DNA of 15,793 nt from JBAWXE01 sp037144255 (GTDB lineage Bacteria; Bacteroidota; Bacteroidia; Chitinophagales; Chitinophagaceae): the NCBI GenBank assembly GCA_037144255.1, contig JBAWXE010000066.1:1-15793 (forward strand), in the 5' to 3' direction. This document shows, piece by piece, positions 6,594 to 13,844 of this stretch; position 1 is the stretch's first letter, and every line of letters starts with the position of its first letter. The position numbers and the translations under genes are program-made. The notes below the pieces were generated by a model that saw nothing but the letters and a program-made list of their open reading frames with translations, was not told the DNA's origin and searched no databases.

Positions 6594-6785
6594 ACCAGTC
6601 ACGTAGGAAGAAAAACCTTTTCAATAGGCATTGCTTTACGGTCATCAGTTAGCATTGAATTACTGAGTGCTTTACTTGGTCACTCATCAATCCGAGTAAC
6701 AACAGACTATTACGCAAAGGTTACTGATGAGAGTATGATTGATGGTGTTAAGAACCTGGCAGAGCAATTAAAAAGGCTGAAGTAG
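6594..6785 (+). pseudogene. C-terminal fragment of a second tyrosine recombinase
   Basis: From TSHVGRKTF to the TAG stop, this fragment aligns with residues 356-418 of the complete integrase. 61 of 63 residues are identical, the only changes being K/R and R/K near the end. It keeps His-x-x-Arg, the second His and the Tyr, but lacks the N-terminal arm-binding and core-binding regions and the first part of the catalytic domain. By codon comparison about 34 of the 63 codons differ synonymously, including a serine AGT/TCA switch, so it is not a recent copy of its neighbour. The frame is open from an ATG at 6510, but the 28 residues before the homology resemble nothing. The 18-base motif at 6451-6468 matches the one before the full integrase, suggesting an internal deletion that fused the upstream region to the 3' end. 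It converges on the kinase gene. Confidence 0.85.
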
Positions 6786-6813
6786 ATATGGATCTAAATA
6801 CTGGAATGAACGA

Positions 6814-8664
6814 TTAATTATTGCACTTCTTACCTGCTTTAATAATTAATTCATTGAGGTATAACATGTCGCTACTGCTCTCTGAATCTCCTTTTTGTAT
6901 TTTAATTTGTTTAGCTTTTTTATAGTAACTTAATGACTCAAAAAACATCTCCTCTTTATAGCATAAGTCACCATATACTTTCCACAAATAATCTGTATAT
7001 GGGTATTTTTCAAGTATTTCTTTTAGGTATTTATCTGCTTGTTGAAACTTGCCAGAAGCCTGTAAATATTGAGCTTTTAAAGACATACCTAAAGCCTGGT
7101 TAATATTTTCTGTTATTAGCTTTTCAGCAGTTGAAATCGCTAAATCTGACTTTCCAGAATAAAAGTAACTCTGAGATAAATTTGTAATTACTTTTTCGTC
7201 CTTAGGAGATTGATCGAGTACAAATAGGAATTCTGTTATGGCTTGTTGATAATTCTGAACTTGCATAAGACACATTGCAAAATTGAAACACTCGTGTATT
7301 GAAAGTTTGTCATGTTTTTTTAATTGATAATATATATCAGTTGATTCTTTAAACAAACTATGCTGGACAAATTGCGGCAATAAGTTCCTTGCGTTTTTGT
7401 GAAGATTATTCTTTTCTGGCGTTAATTCAAATGATCTCAATATACATTTTGCGGAATCCTGATATTCGTTATTGTCCGAAAAGGCATTAGCCAGGTTCAT
7501 GAAAGCTCCTGAATTAAAAGGGTTATTCTCTACTGCTTTCATTAAATATTTCCTTGCAAGATCTAATCTGTTCTGTTCCAAATAAATCACCCCCAAATTG
7601 TTAAATGCAGTTGAATTATATTGATAAAGTTGAATAGCCTTTAGAGTCGCCTCTATAGCAGATTCGTAATTACCTAATTCAAACTCCAAACGTCCTTTTT
7701 GAGTCCATGCTGATGTGTATTCCTTATCGTATATTAAGTAACTATTTATTGCATTTAAAGCCTCTGTCCTTTGTCCAATTGCTGAAAGGGAACATGAAAT
7801 ATTATAAAGCTCTTCGAGTTTATCATCTCTTGTAATGATTTGTTTTGGAACTTCAATTTTTTCTTTTTTGCAGATCAAAGCCAAGTCCTTAAAAATGTCT
7901 TGATAATTTTGGTACCTATCCGACACTTTCTTTTCTAAACACTTGCTACAGATATCAAAAAGAACATGATTAATTGGTTTGACCTTTTCAATTAGATGGA
8001 CTCTGCGAATATCTGGACTTGACATCACATAAGGGTATGATCCCTTAGTTATCAACTGGTATAGGACAATACCAAAGCTATAAATGTCACTTCTGTGATC
8101 AATATCTTGGGGGTTATATATTTGCTCAGGTGAATAGTATAAGGGCGTACCGCCAGCATTTTTATCTTCATCAAGATAAGACTTTGAGAGTCCGAAGTCG
8201 GTAATTTTTAAGTTTAAATCCTTATCTATTAAAATATTGTCTGGTTTAATATCCGAATGGGCAATCATGCCTTTCCCGATACAATGGTTCATTCCATATG
8301 TAAATTGAATCGCCCATTTAGTGATTAAGTGTAACGGAAGGTTTTTCTCGATATAATTTGTCAGTCTGTTTCCTATACCATCTTGTCCCTCAACATATTC
8401 GGCTGCAACGTAGACTTTATTCTCAATCTCCTCTGCAAAAAATGCTTTTACTATATTTTGATGTACACCAAATGAAGTCCAATTTCTTACTTCATTTACG
8501 AACAACTGCTCCAAAAGAGGATTAATTTCCTGATAGCTTTTTAAAACAAATGGGAATGCTATGCCATGCTTCTCTACCAGATAAACATTACCCATAGCAC
8601 CACCAAACTCTTGGAGTATCTTATATTCACCGCCTAAGAATTTGGAGCTACTTTCTTTGTTCAT
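6814..8664 (-). CDS. Serine/threonine protein kinase with C-terminal TPR repeats
   Basis: This 616-residue protein has a Hanks-type kinase domain at about 13-275: glycine-rich loop FGGAMGNVYLV (20-30), Lys42 (VLKSY), Glu58 as the candidate C-helix partner, catalytic loop HSDIKPDN (136-143), DFG (156-158), SPE (178-180, for APE) and DIYSFGIVLYQL (193-204). The Arg of HRD is Ser137, a non-RD-type loop, but the catalytic Asp138 and Asn143 are present, so activity is plausible. Residues about 285-610 form a run of TPR-like repeats (for example AWTQKGRLEFELGNYESAIE and AFNNLGVIYLEQNRLDLARK), usually protein-binding scaffolds. No transmembrane helix or signal peptide is seen. The gene looks AT-richer than its neighbours and sits between an integrase fragment and a recombination-like site, so I infer it is cargo of the element. 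It might serve signalling or phage defence; neither is shown by sequence. The stop lies in a weak AT-rich inverted repeat (6813-6822 with 6841-6850). Confidence 0.92.
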   Translation of the reverse strand: MNKESSSKFLGGEYKILQEFGGAMGNVYLVEKHGIAFPFVLKSYQEINPLLEQLFVNEVRNWTSFGVHQNIVKAFFAEEIENKVYVAAEYVEGQDGIGNRLTNYIEKNLPLHLITKWAIQFTYGMNHCIGKGMIAHSDIKPDNILIDKDLNLKITDFGLSKSYLDEDKNAGGTPLYYSPEQIYNPQDIDHRSDIYSFGIVLYQLITKGSYPYVMSSPDIRRVHLIEKVKPINHVLFDICSKCLEKKVSDRYQNYQDIFKDLALICKKEKIEVPKQIITRDDKLEELYNISCSLSAIGQRTEALNAINSYLIYDKEYTSAWTQKGRLEFELGNYESAIEATLKAIQLYQYNSTAFNNLGVIYLEQNRLDLARKYLMKAVENNPFNSGAFMNLANAFSDNNEYQDSAKCILRSFELTPEKNNLHKNARNLLPQFVQHSLFKESTDIYYQLKKHDKLSIHECFNFAMCLMQVQNYQQAITEFLFVLDQSPKDEKVITNLSQSYFYSGKSDLAISTAEKLITENINQALGMSLKAQYLQASGKFQQADKYLKEILEKYPYTDYLWKVYGDLCYKEEMFFESLSYYKKAKQIKIQKGDSESSSDMLYLNELIIKAGKKCNN

Positions 8665-8722
8665 TAAAATATTTGTTTACCAGTTATGCCGTAATTGCCA
8701 GCAGATGAAATGCAGCAAGCCA

Positions 8723-9349
8723 TTAAATAATTGCGATAAAAAGTGGTGGTGGTATGATCATCTCAAATGCCCTACAGATAAGGGTTTGAGTGGTCAGTAT
8801 CACTATTACCTGACCTTCTATTTTGCCTTCTATTTGTTCGGTATTGCCTTCTACCAGACGAATGTTTTTTACTACTGTACCTAGTTTGGCGTTGAGGGTA
8901 GTACCTTTTACATCCAGTGATTTGGTAAGTACTATGGTATCACCTGTTTGCAGTACGGTGCCGTTGCTGTCTTTGTGCAGGTCTACTGCGCTATCATTAT
9001 CATGATCGCCGGTTGCTTTTGCCCAAGCCAGTTTTTCATCATCCAGATACATCATATCAAGAGTTTCGCTAGCCCAGCTTTCGTTGCGCAGGCGATTGAG
9101 CATGCGCCAAGATACAACTTGCACACCAGGTACTTCGCTCCATATACTAGTGGTCAAACAGTTCCAGTGTTTGCTGTCCAGCTCTTCTTTCTTTTCTATC
9201 TGTGCCGTGCACTTAGGACAAATGAGTATGCAATTCTCTTCGTTGTTAGAGGACTGGGGTAGTACCTCATACATTTTCAGACCATTTTCAGATCCGCATA
9301 GTTCACACCTTTTTTCACTCCTTTGCTGTAACAGTTCTTCCAGTTTCAT
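8723..9349 (-). CDS. phnA: PhnA/YjdM-family zinc-ribbon protein with a replaced C-terminus
   Basis: The 208-residue product has an N-terminal zinc ribbon (CELC at 15-18, CPKC at 44-47) and the PhnA domain, with LDSKHWNCL (57-65), a region rich in acidic residues around 115-125, then DSNGTVLQTGDTIVLTKSLD and GTVVKNIRLV (157-166). PhnA was named for the E. coli phosphonate region, but its real function is unclear and it is not needed for C-P lyase chemistry. Residues up to 186 (GQVIVILT) are as expected. From codon 187 the frame enters the 26-bp repeated site (8791-8766) and continues with 22 unrelated residues ending PPPLFIAII. Family members usually finish shortly after this point with a short polar tail of the QYVKK kind. 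I infer that an insertion replaced the last few codons. The start at 9349 is chosen from family N-termini (MKLEELLQQRSEKRC) and the promoter motif just upstream. It diverges from the U32 gene. Confidence 0.88.
   Translation of the reverse strand: MKLEELLQQRSEKRCELCGSENGLKMYEVLPQSSNNEENCILICPKCTAQIEKKEELDSKHWNCLTTSIWSEVPGVQVVSWRMLNRLRNESWASETLDMMYLDDEKLAWAKATGDHDNDSAVDLHKDSNGTVLQTGDTIVLTKSLDVKGTTLNAKLGTVVKNIRLVEGNTEQIEGKIEGQVIVILTTQTLICRAFEMIIPPPLFIAII
8766..8791 (-). repeat. Candidate recombination core site, copy 3, at the phnA junction
   Basis: Read on the minus strand: ACTCAAACCCTTATC, central TGT, AGGGCATT. The arms match the copies in the 214-bp repeats at all 23 positions, and only the middle three bases differ. 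The site starts exactly at the codon where phnA stops resembling its family, so it is probably the right junction of the element. Here the flanks also allow a bulged hairpin (TCAAA/TTTGA outside CCCT/AGGG), so a phnA terminator is an alternative reading. Confidence 0.55.
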
Positions 9350-9373
9350 ATACCTGATGAATAAAATTGGCTG

Positions 9374-9381
9374 CAAAGATA
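9374..9381 (-). promoter_or_regulatory. Candidate -7 element for phnA
   Basis: On the minus strand TATCTTTG matches TAnnTTTG and lies 25 bases before the phnA ATG at 9349, consistent with a short leader. The expected -33 box is not clear; a TTTG at 9395-9392 is only 10 bases away. Confidence 0.45.
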
Positions 9382-9502
9382 ATTTATTTCGCAAAACCGG
9401 AGGTATATAACATGTTGATATTGAGTGTGTAAGAGAATGACAACTGACCTTCGTCATCCTTTCGAAAACGCTCCCTGCTTAATTTCGCGGTTTTTATCGG
9501 AA

Positions 9503-10741
9503 ATGACAATGGAGATAATGGCACCCGTAGGCTCATGGGAGAGTCTGCAAGCAGCAATACAGGCAGGAGCAGGATCTATATACTTTGGGGTAGAGCAACT
9601 GAACATGCGGGTAAAGTCTGCCGCATCGCTTACCATAGGCGATATACCTGAGATAGTAAGCAGGTGTGCTGCGCATGGTATGAACAGCTATCTGACCCTG
9701 AATACTACGATGTATGACCACGACAGACAATTAGTATCTGCTATCATCAGAGAAGCTAAAGCATCAGGCGTGAGTGCTATCATAGCCGCAGATTTTGCAG
9801 TGATCAAAGAATGTAAGAAACAAGGTATCAGTTTGCATATCAGTACCCAAGCCAATGTGACCAATATAGATACAGTAGAGTTCTTTGCTGAATATGCAGA
9901 CCTGATAGTATTATCAAGAGAGCTGACACTGAAACAAGTAAAAGATATAGTGCGTGAGATAAAGACCAGAGATATACGCGGACCTAAAGGAGAATTGGTG
10001 AGGATAGAAGTCTTTGCACATGGGGCATTGTGTATGGCGGTATCAGGTAAATGCTATCTAAGTCTGGACTCAAATAACTCATCGGCCAACAGAGGTGCAT
10101 GTGTACAGAATTGCCGTCATAAATACTTGGTAACAGATATAGATAGTGGTAAGGAGCTAGAGATAGACAATGAATATATAATGAGTGCGAAAGACCTATG
10201 CACCATAGACTTTCTGGATACTATAGCAGATGCAGGCGTATCTGTATTGAAGATAGAAGGCAGAGGCCGATCGGCCGACTATGTTTATACTACCGTGAAG
10301 TGTTATAAAGAAGCTGTACTGGCATTAGCCAATGGCACTTATACCCAAGAACGCATAACAGGATGGAAAGCAGAGTTGAGTACGGTATTCAACAGAGGTT
10401 TCTGGGATGGCTACTATATGGGTAAGCAGCTGGGAGAATGGAGCAATACAGACGGATCGCAGGCTACGAAGAAAAAGATATTTTTGGGTAAGGCTGTGAA
10501 GTACTATCCAAGAATAGGTGTGGCAGAGTTTGCACTAGAGGCAGGGTCTGTAGCTATAGGCGACGAACTGTTGCTGACAGGGCCACTTACAGGCATCATA
10601 TCTACCAAGGCAGAGACCGTGCATCTGAATACAGGAGCTGTGGATATAGCAGAAAAAGGGAGTAATTGCTCGATACCCTTTGCAGAGAAAGTAAGACCGG
10701 GGGATAAACTGTATAAAATTGTAGCTACCGAATATGCCTAA
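9503..10741 (+). CDS. trhP: Peptidase U32 family, TrhP-like tRNA hydroxylation protein
   Basis: From the ATG at 9503 this gives 412 residues starting MTMEIMAPVGSWESLQAAIQ. The U32 signature EVFAHGALCMAVSGKCYLS is at about 169-187. Cys177, Cys184, Cys200 and Cys204 form the conserved cluster expected to hold an iron-sulfur centre. In E. coli the family member TrhP (YegQ) makes 5-hydroxyuridine at the tRNA wobble position with prephenate as hydroxyl donor, and RlhA hydroxylates 23S rRNA; the old collagenase/peptidase label is misleading. The single-module length matches TrhP rather than the longer RlhA. The ferredoxin gene overlaps its last 8 bases, so the two are translationally coupled. The upstream in-frame ATG at 9425 adds 26 residues unlike the family N-terminus. 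ATG 9509 is also possible. The exact RNA target is inferred. Confidence 0.85.
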   Translation: MTMEIMAPVGSWESLQAAIQAGAGSIYFGVEQLNMRVKSAASLTIGDIPEIVSRCAAHGMNSYLTLNTTMYDHDRQLVSAIIREAKASGVSAIIAADFAVIKECKKQGISLHISTQANVTNIDTVEFFAEYADLIVLSRELTLKQVKDIVREIKTRDIRGPKGELVRIEVFAHGALCMAVSGKCYLSLDSNNSSANRGACVQNCRHKYLVTDIDSGKELEIDNEYIMSAKDLCTIDFLDTIADAGVSVLKIEGRGRSADYVYTTVKCYKEAVLALANGTYTQERITGWKAELSTVFNRGFWDGYYMGKQLGEWSNTDGSQATKKKIFLGKAVKYYPRIGVAEFALEAGSVAIGDELLLTGPLTGIISTKAETVHLNTGAVDIAEKGSNCSIPFAEKVRPGDKLYKIVATEYA

Positions 10742-10964
10742 AATACTGCATCACAGAGCTAAGTGTATAGGCTGCAATCTTTGCTACGAGATATGGCCTA
10801 TGCGCTGGCGTATATCGCGTACAGATGGTAAGTGTACATTGGTAGATGGTGTGGAAAAGAAAGGGGTGTGGCAAACTGTGATATCAGAAGACGAATTGGC
10901 CCAGAATGTAAAGGCTGCTCAGGCCTGCCCTGTAAAGATCATCAGGATAGTGGAAAAGGGCTAG
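10734..10964 (+). CDS. Single-cluster [4Fe-4S] ferredoxin
   Basis: This 76-residue protein has CIGCNLC (Cys11, Cys14, Cys17) and a distant ACPV (Cys65), the four ligands of one [4Fe-4S] cluster, separated by an insert containing the WPMRWRIS and GVEKKGVW segments. A second full CxxCxxCxxxCP set is absent, so it is not a 2[4Fe-4S] ferredoxin. Its ATG overlaps the end of the U32 gene (shared bases 10734-10741), which implies translational coupling and a shared job. E. coli rRNA hydroxylation by the U32 protein RlhA has been reported to depend on the ferredoxin YfhL, so a role as electron donor or cluster partner to the upstream protein is a reasonable inference. It is soluble and cytosolic. Confidence 0.9.
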   Translation: MPKILHHRAKCIGCNLCYEIWPMRWRISRTDGKCTLVDGVEKKGVWQTVISEDELAQNVKAAQACPVKIIRIVEKG

Positions 10965-11094
10965 AAGGAAGTTATAATCTGCTAATTTTCATATATAGCA
11001 TATGCCATAATGTGGATATGTTTTAAAGTGAAGGGAATCTACAATTCATCTATTCTTGTTACCTTTCGTTTTTAGTCCATATTCTACTACGTAC

Positions 11095-13308
11095 ATGCAG
11101 CCCGATGCCGGTAATACATATTTTCAGTTAGCAGCAGATCTTGTTAATTATACAGATAAGCATGTTTTCCTAAGTGGTAAGGCAGGTACCGGAAAGACCA
11201 CATTTCTAAAATATATCAAAGAACATAGTCCTAAGAATACAGTAGTGGTAGCCCCAACAGGTGTAGCTGCTATCAATGCGGGCGGGGTAACTATGCACTC
11301 GTTCTTTCAACTACCTTTTTCACCTTTCCTGCCGCAGATGAGTTGGGGTTTTGGTACAGAAGAACGAAATCATACAGATAAGAGCACACTGATAAAGAAT
11401 ATACGTTTCAATAAGGATAAGATAGAACTGCTGCAAGAGCTGGAACTGCTGATAATAGATGAGGTAAGTATGCTGCGTTGCGATATGCTGGATGCTATAG
11501 ATACCATACTGCGCCATTTTAGAAAAAAGGTCAGAGTGCCATTTGGGGGTGTACAGGTACTGTATATAGGCGATCTGTTACAATTGCCACCAGTAGTAAA
11601 AGAAGATGAGTGGCAGATGATGGAACCTTACTATAAAAGCCCTTTCTTTTTTGATGCGATGGTGCTGGCAGATGAGCCACCTTTATATGTAGAGCTACAA
11701 AAAATATACAGACAAACAGAACAACAATTCATAGATGTGCTGAACAAAGTGCGTAATAACGAAGTGACGGAAGCCGACTATGCAATACTAAATGACCGAT
11801 ACCAGCCTCATATAATACCGGATGCAGAGGATAAGTTTATAACCCTAACTACACACAACCATAAGGCAGATGCTATTAATGCCAGAGAGTTACAAAAGTT
11901 GGAAGGCAAAAGCCACACATTCAGAGGGGAGATAGAAAGGGAATTCTCTGATAAGAACCTACCAGTGGAAATGGACCTACAGTTGAAAGTGAATGCTCAG
12001 GTAATGTTCATAAAGAATGATGTTGGTAATGACAGGCGTTTTTACAATGGTAAACTGGCAGAGGTGAAACGGATAACCCGTGAAGAGATAGTAGTAGTGA
12101 TGCCGGATAAACCTCATGATGAGCTGGTGCTGGAGAAAGAGACCTGGAGGAACATTCGTTACAAATATAATAAAGAGACCAATAAACTAGAGGAAGAGGA
12201 GATAGGTAGTTATAAACAATATCCTATTCGGCTGGCATGGGCTATCACTATACATAAAAGTCAGGGTCTTACATTTCAGAAAGCAATTATTGATGCCGGA
12301 TCTTCATTTGCTGCCGGACAGGTATATGTGGCATTAAGCCGCTGTACATCGTTAAGCGGATTGATGCTATTGTCTAAGATAACACCTAGTGGTATAACCA
12401 CAGACCATAGAGTAGTGAACTATCTGAAACAAAATGTGAATGTTGATAGACTGAAAGAGATAGTAGATAAGGAAAGGAAAAGATACCTAGGCAATCAGCT
12501 ATCAAAGGCATTTGAATTGGATAAAGTGGAAGATGCTATTGAAGATTTTAGAGAGCTGATACGAAATAAGAAGCTGCCTGACCAGAAAGCAGGAATACAA
12601 TTGTTGAAGCAACTGAATGCGAAGATATCTGAATTGGTGACAATAGCAGATAAGTTTCAACCGCTATTACGACACCTGTTAGAACAAGCAAATAATACAG
12701 CACATACGGGCCCACTAATTGAAAAGACGCAAAATGCTATTCATTATTTCAGTACACATATATGCGAAGGTTTATTAGCACCTATAACAACCCATATTGC
12801 AGAAATGCAAAGCCAAAAGAAGGTTAAGGGATATCTGAAGGAAATGTATGAAATAGAAAAATCAATAGTTGGGTACTTGCAAAAATTATGGCGCCTAAGC
12901 TATGATGAAGTGGCATTGTGTACTAATACTGAACAATATACACAGCATTGGCCAAGCTATACAAAAGAACAAACAGCAGTAAAAAAAGAAAAGAAGGAAG
13001 TAGGTAGTAGCCAGCAAGAGACCTTGCGTTTATTCAGAGAACATAAGTCGGCTGAGGAAATTGCCATGATACGTAGACTGGCTGTTGGCACGATAGAGAC
13101 ACACCTGATATCGTTTTTGAAAACAGGAGAAGTAACATTATATGAAATAGTTGCAGCAGAGAAGGCAAATGCTATAACAAAAGCAATGGATAATCTAGGA
13201 GAAGATGCCAGTATGACAATAGTAAAGCAACAGCTAGGTGAGAATTTTACCTTCTCTGAAATAAGAGCAGTATTCAATGATCGACAAAGGAAAAAAGAAT
13301 TAGGTTAG
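11095..13308 (+). CDS. PIF1/RecD-like superfamily 1 helicase with C-terminal helix-turn-helix
   Basis: From ATG 11095 this gives 737 residues. Walker A GKAGTGKTT is at 28-36, APTGVAAINAGG is the next helicase motif, IIDEVSML (120-127) is Walker B, GDLLQLPPV is motif III, HKSQGLTF (387-394) is motif V and YVALSRCTSLSGL is motif VI. This is the PIF1-like branch of SF1B, ATP-driven 5'-3' DNA helicases acting on replication and recombination intermediates or G-quadruplexes. The C-terminal third is helical. At about 638-690 it carries a segment (ETLRLFREHKSAEEIAMIRR then VGTIETHLISFL) resembling the HTH_40 domain seen at the end of RecQ and of Bacteroidota PIF1-like proteins. The ATG at 11056 would add 13 residues (MLPFVFSPYSTTY) with no family support. 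It ends 1 bp before the convergent NTF2-like gene, with no terminator between them. Confidence 0.9.
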   Translation: MQPDAGNTYFQLAADLVNYTDKHVFLSGKAGTGKTTFLKYIKEHSPKNTVVVAPTGVAAINAGGVTMHSFFQLPFSPFLPQMSWGFGTEERNHTDKSTLIKNIRFNKDKIELLQELELLIIDEVSMLRCDMLDAIDTILRHFRKKVRVPFGGVQVLYIGDLLQLPPVVKEDEWQMMEPYYKSPFFFDAMVLADEPPLYVELQKIYRQTEQQFIDVLNKVRNNEVTEADYAILNDRYQPHIIPDAEDKFITLTTHNHKADAINARELQKLEGKSHTFRGEIEREFSDKNLPVEMDLQLKVNAQVMFIKNDVGNDRRFYNGKLAEVKRITREEIVVVMPDKPHDELVLEKETWRNIRYKYNKETNKLEEEEIGSYKQYPIRLAWAITIHKSQGLTFQKAIIDAGSSFAAGQVYVALSRCTSLSGLMLLSKITPSGITTDHRVVNYLKQNVNVDRLKEIVDKERKRYLGNQLSKAFELDKVEDAIEDFRELIRNKKLPDQKAGIQLLKQLNAKISELVTIADKFQPLLRHLLEQANNTAHTGPLIEKTQNAIHYFSTHICEGLLAPITTHIAEMQSQKKVKGYLKEMYEIEKSIVGYLQKLWRLSYDEVALCTNTEQYTQHWPSYTKEQTAVKKEKKEVGSSQQETLRLFREHKSAEEIAMIRRLAVGTIETHLISFLKTGEVTLYEIVAAEKANAITKAMDNLGEDASMTIVKQQLGENFTFSEIRAVFNDRQRKKELG

Positions 13309-13309
13309 C

Positions 13310-13675
13310 TTATCCATGATATACGTGTGATGCCACTATTAGTCCGTTTTTGATTTCCAGTAACTCAGCTACCAGCATATCTTCTTCATTATCTACCTGG
13401 CGTATATATTCCATAAATACACGTTCATCATTAGCTGTAAGTCTCGTTACTTTGTAATGCAAGCTTGGTAATCTTTCAAAAGCATCTTGCCACCACGACC
13501 GCAAGGCATCTTTACCCCTTACAAATCCATTTGTTTCAGGTATGCGTATTTTCAGTTTAGGGCTGTAATGGGATGCCTCATCATGGTATAATTCCAATAA
13601 TTTTTCCAGATCATGATTATTAAAAGCATCGAACCAATGTCCTGCTATGGTTGATGGGTCTTGGTGGGGCGTCAT
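13310..13675 (-). CDS. NTF2-fold (SnoaL-like) protein
   Basis: This 121-residue protein shows the cone-shaped NTF2/SnoaL fold pattern: an N-terminal helix IAGHWFDAFNNHDLEKLLEL, then YHDEASHYSP, a basic helix GKDALRSWWQDAFERLPSLH and alternating beta-strands ending in ELLEIKNGLIVASHVYHG. Members include polyketide cyclases, ketosteroid isomerase-like enzymes and many proteins of unknown role that bind small hydrophobic ligands. Sequence alone does not give a substrate. No signal peptide is seen, so it is presumably cytosolic. Its stop is 1 bp from the helicase stop. A TTG-N20-TAGATTTA match just upstream on the minus strand (about 13725-13695) could be its promoter. Confidence 0.75.
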   Translation of the reverse strand: MTPHQDPSTIAGHWFDAFNNHDLEKLLELYHDEASHYSPKLKIRIPETNGFVRGKDALRSWWQDAFERLPSLHYKVTRLTANDERVFMEYIRQVDNEEDMLVAELLEIKNGLIVASHVYHG

Positions 13676-13779
13676 AATTGTAATGTTTAAGCTGTAAATC
13701 TAAAATCATTTTATAAAGCGGACAATAAGCCTATATAATCATGAATTTTATTAAATATAAATTTGTTAATAGTTTTCTT

Positions 13780-13814
13780 TTTGTGAATATAAATGTAACA
13801 TTCCCGTAACTTTA
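13780..13814 (+). promoter_or_regulatory. Candidate promoter for the histidine kinase gene
   Basis: TTTG (13780-13783) and TAACTTTA (13807-13814) approximate the Bacteroidota TTTG/TAnnTTTG pair, with a 23-base spacer at the long end of the usual range and one mismatch. The -7 box is about 30 bases before the ATG at 13845, in a strongly AT-rich intergenic stretch. Confidence 0.35.
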
Positions 13815-13844
13815 CTTTTCAATTTTCTTTTTGTCTAATCAGTT

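Larger units (their letters stand above)
4557..8791. mobile_element. Putative degraded integrative element at the ssrA 3' end
   Basis: I infer an element about 4.2 kb long. Its left limit is in the ssrA acceptor stem, where the 214-bp inverted repeat starts. Its right limit is the recurring 26-bp site that replaces the end of phnA. Inside are the left repeat, a complete tyrosine recombinase gene, the right repeat, the C-terminal fragment of a second integrase, and a Ser/Thr kinase-TPR gene that looks AT-richer than its neighbours. Integration at the 3' end of ssrA is well known for tyrosine-integrase islands. There are no conjugation, replication or phage structural genes, so it would be a minimal or decayed island. 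The boundaries are inferred from repeats, not from comparison with an empty site. Confidence 0.6.

Noticed and set aside
8761..8795. Integron attC-like site
   Set aside because: It is imperfectly palindromic, but the consensus GTTRRRY/RYYYAAC core boxes are absent and the recombinase lacks any recognisable IntI features.
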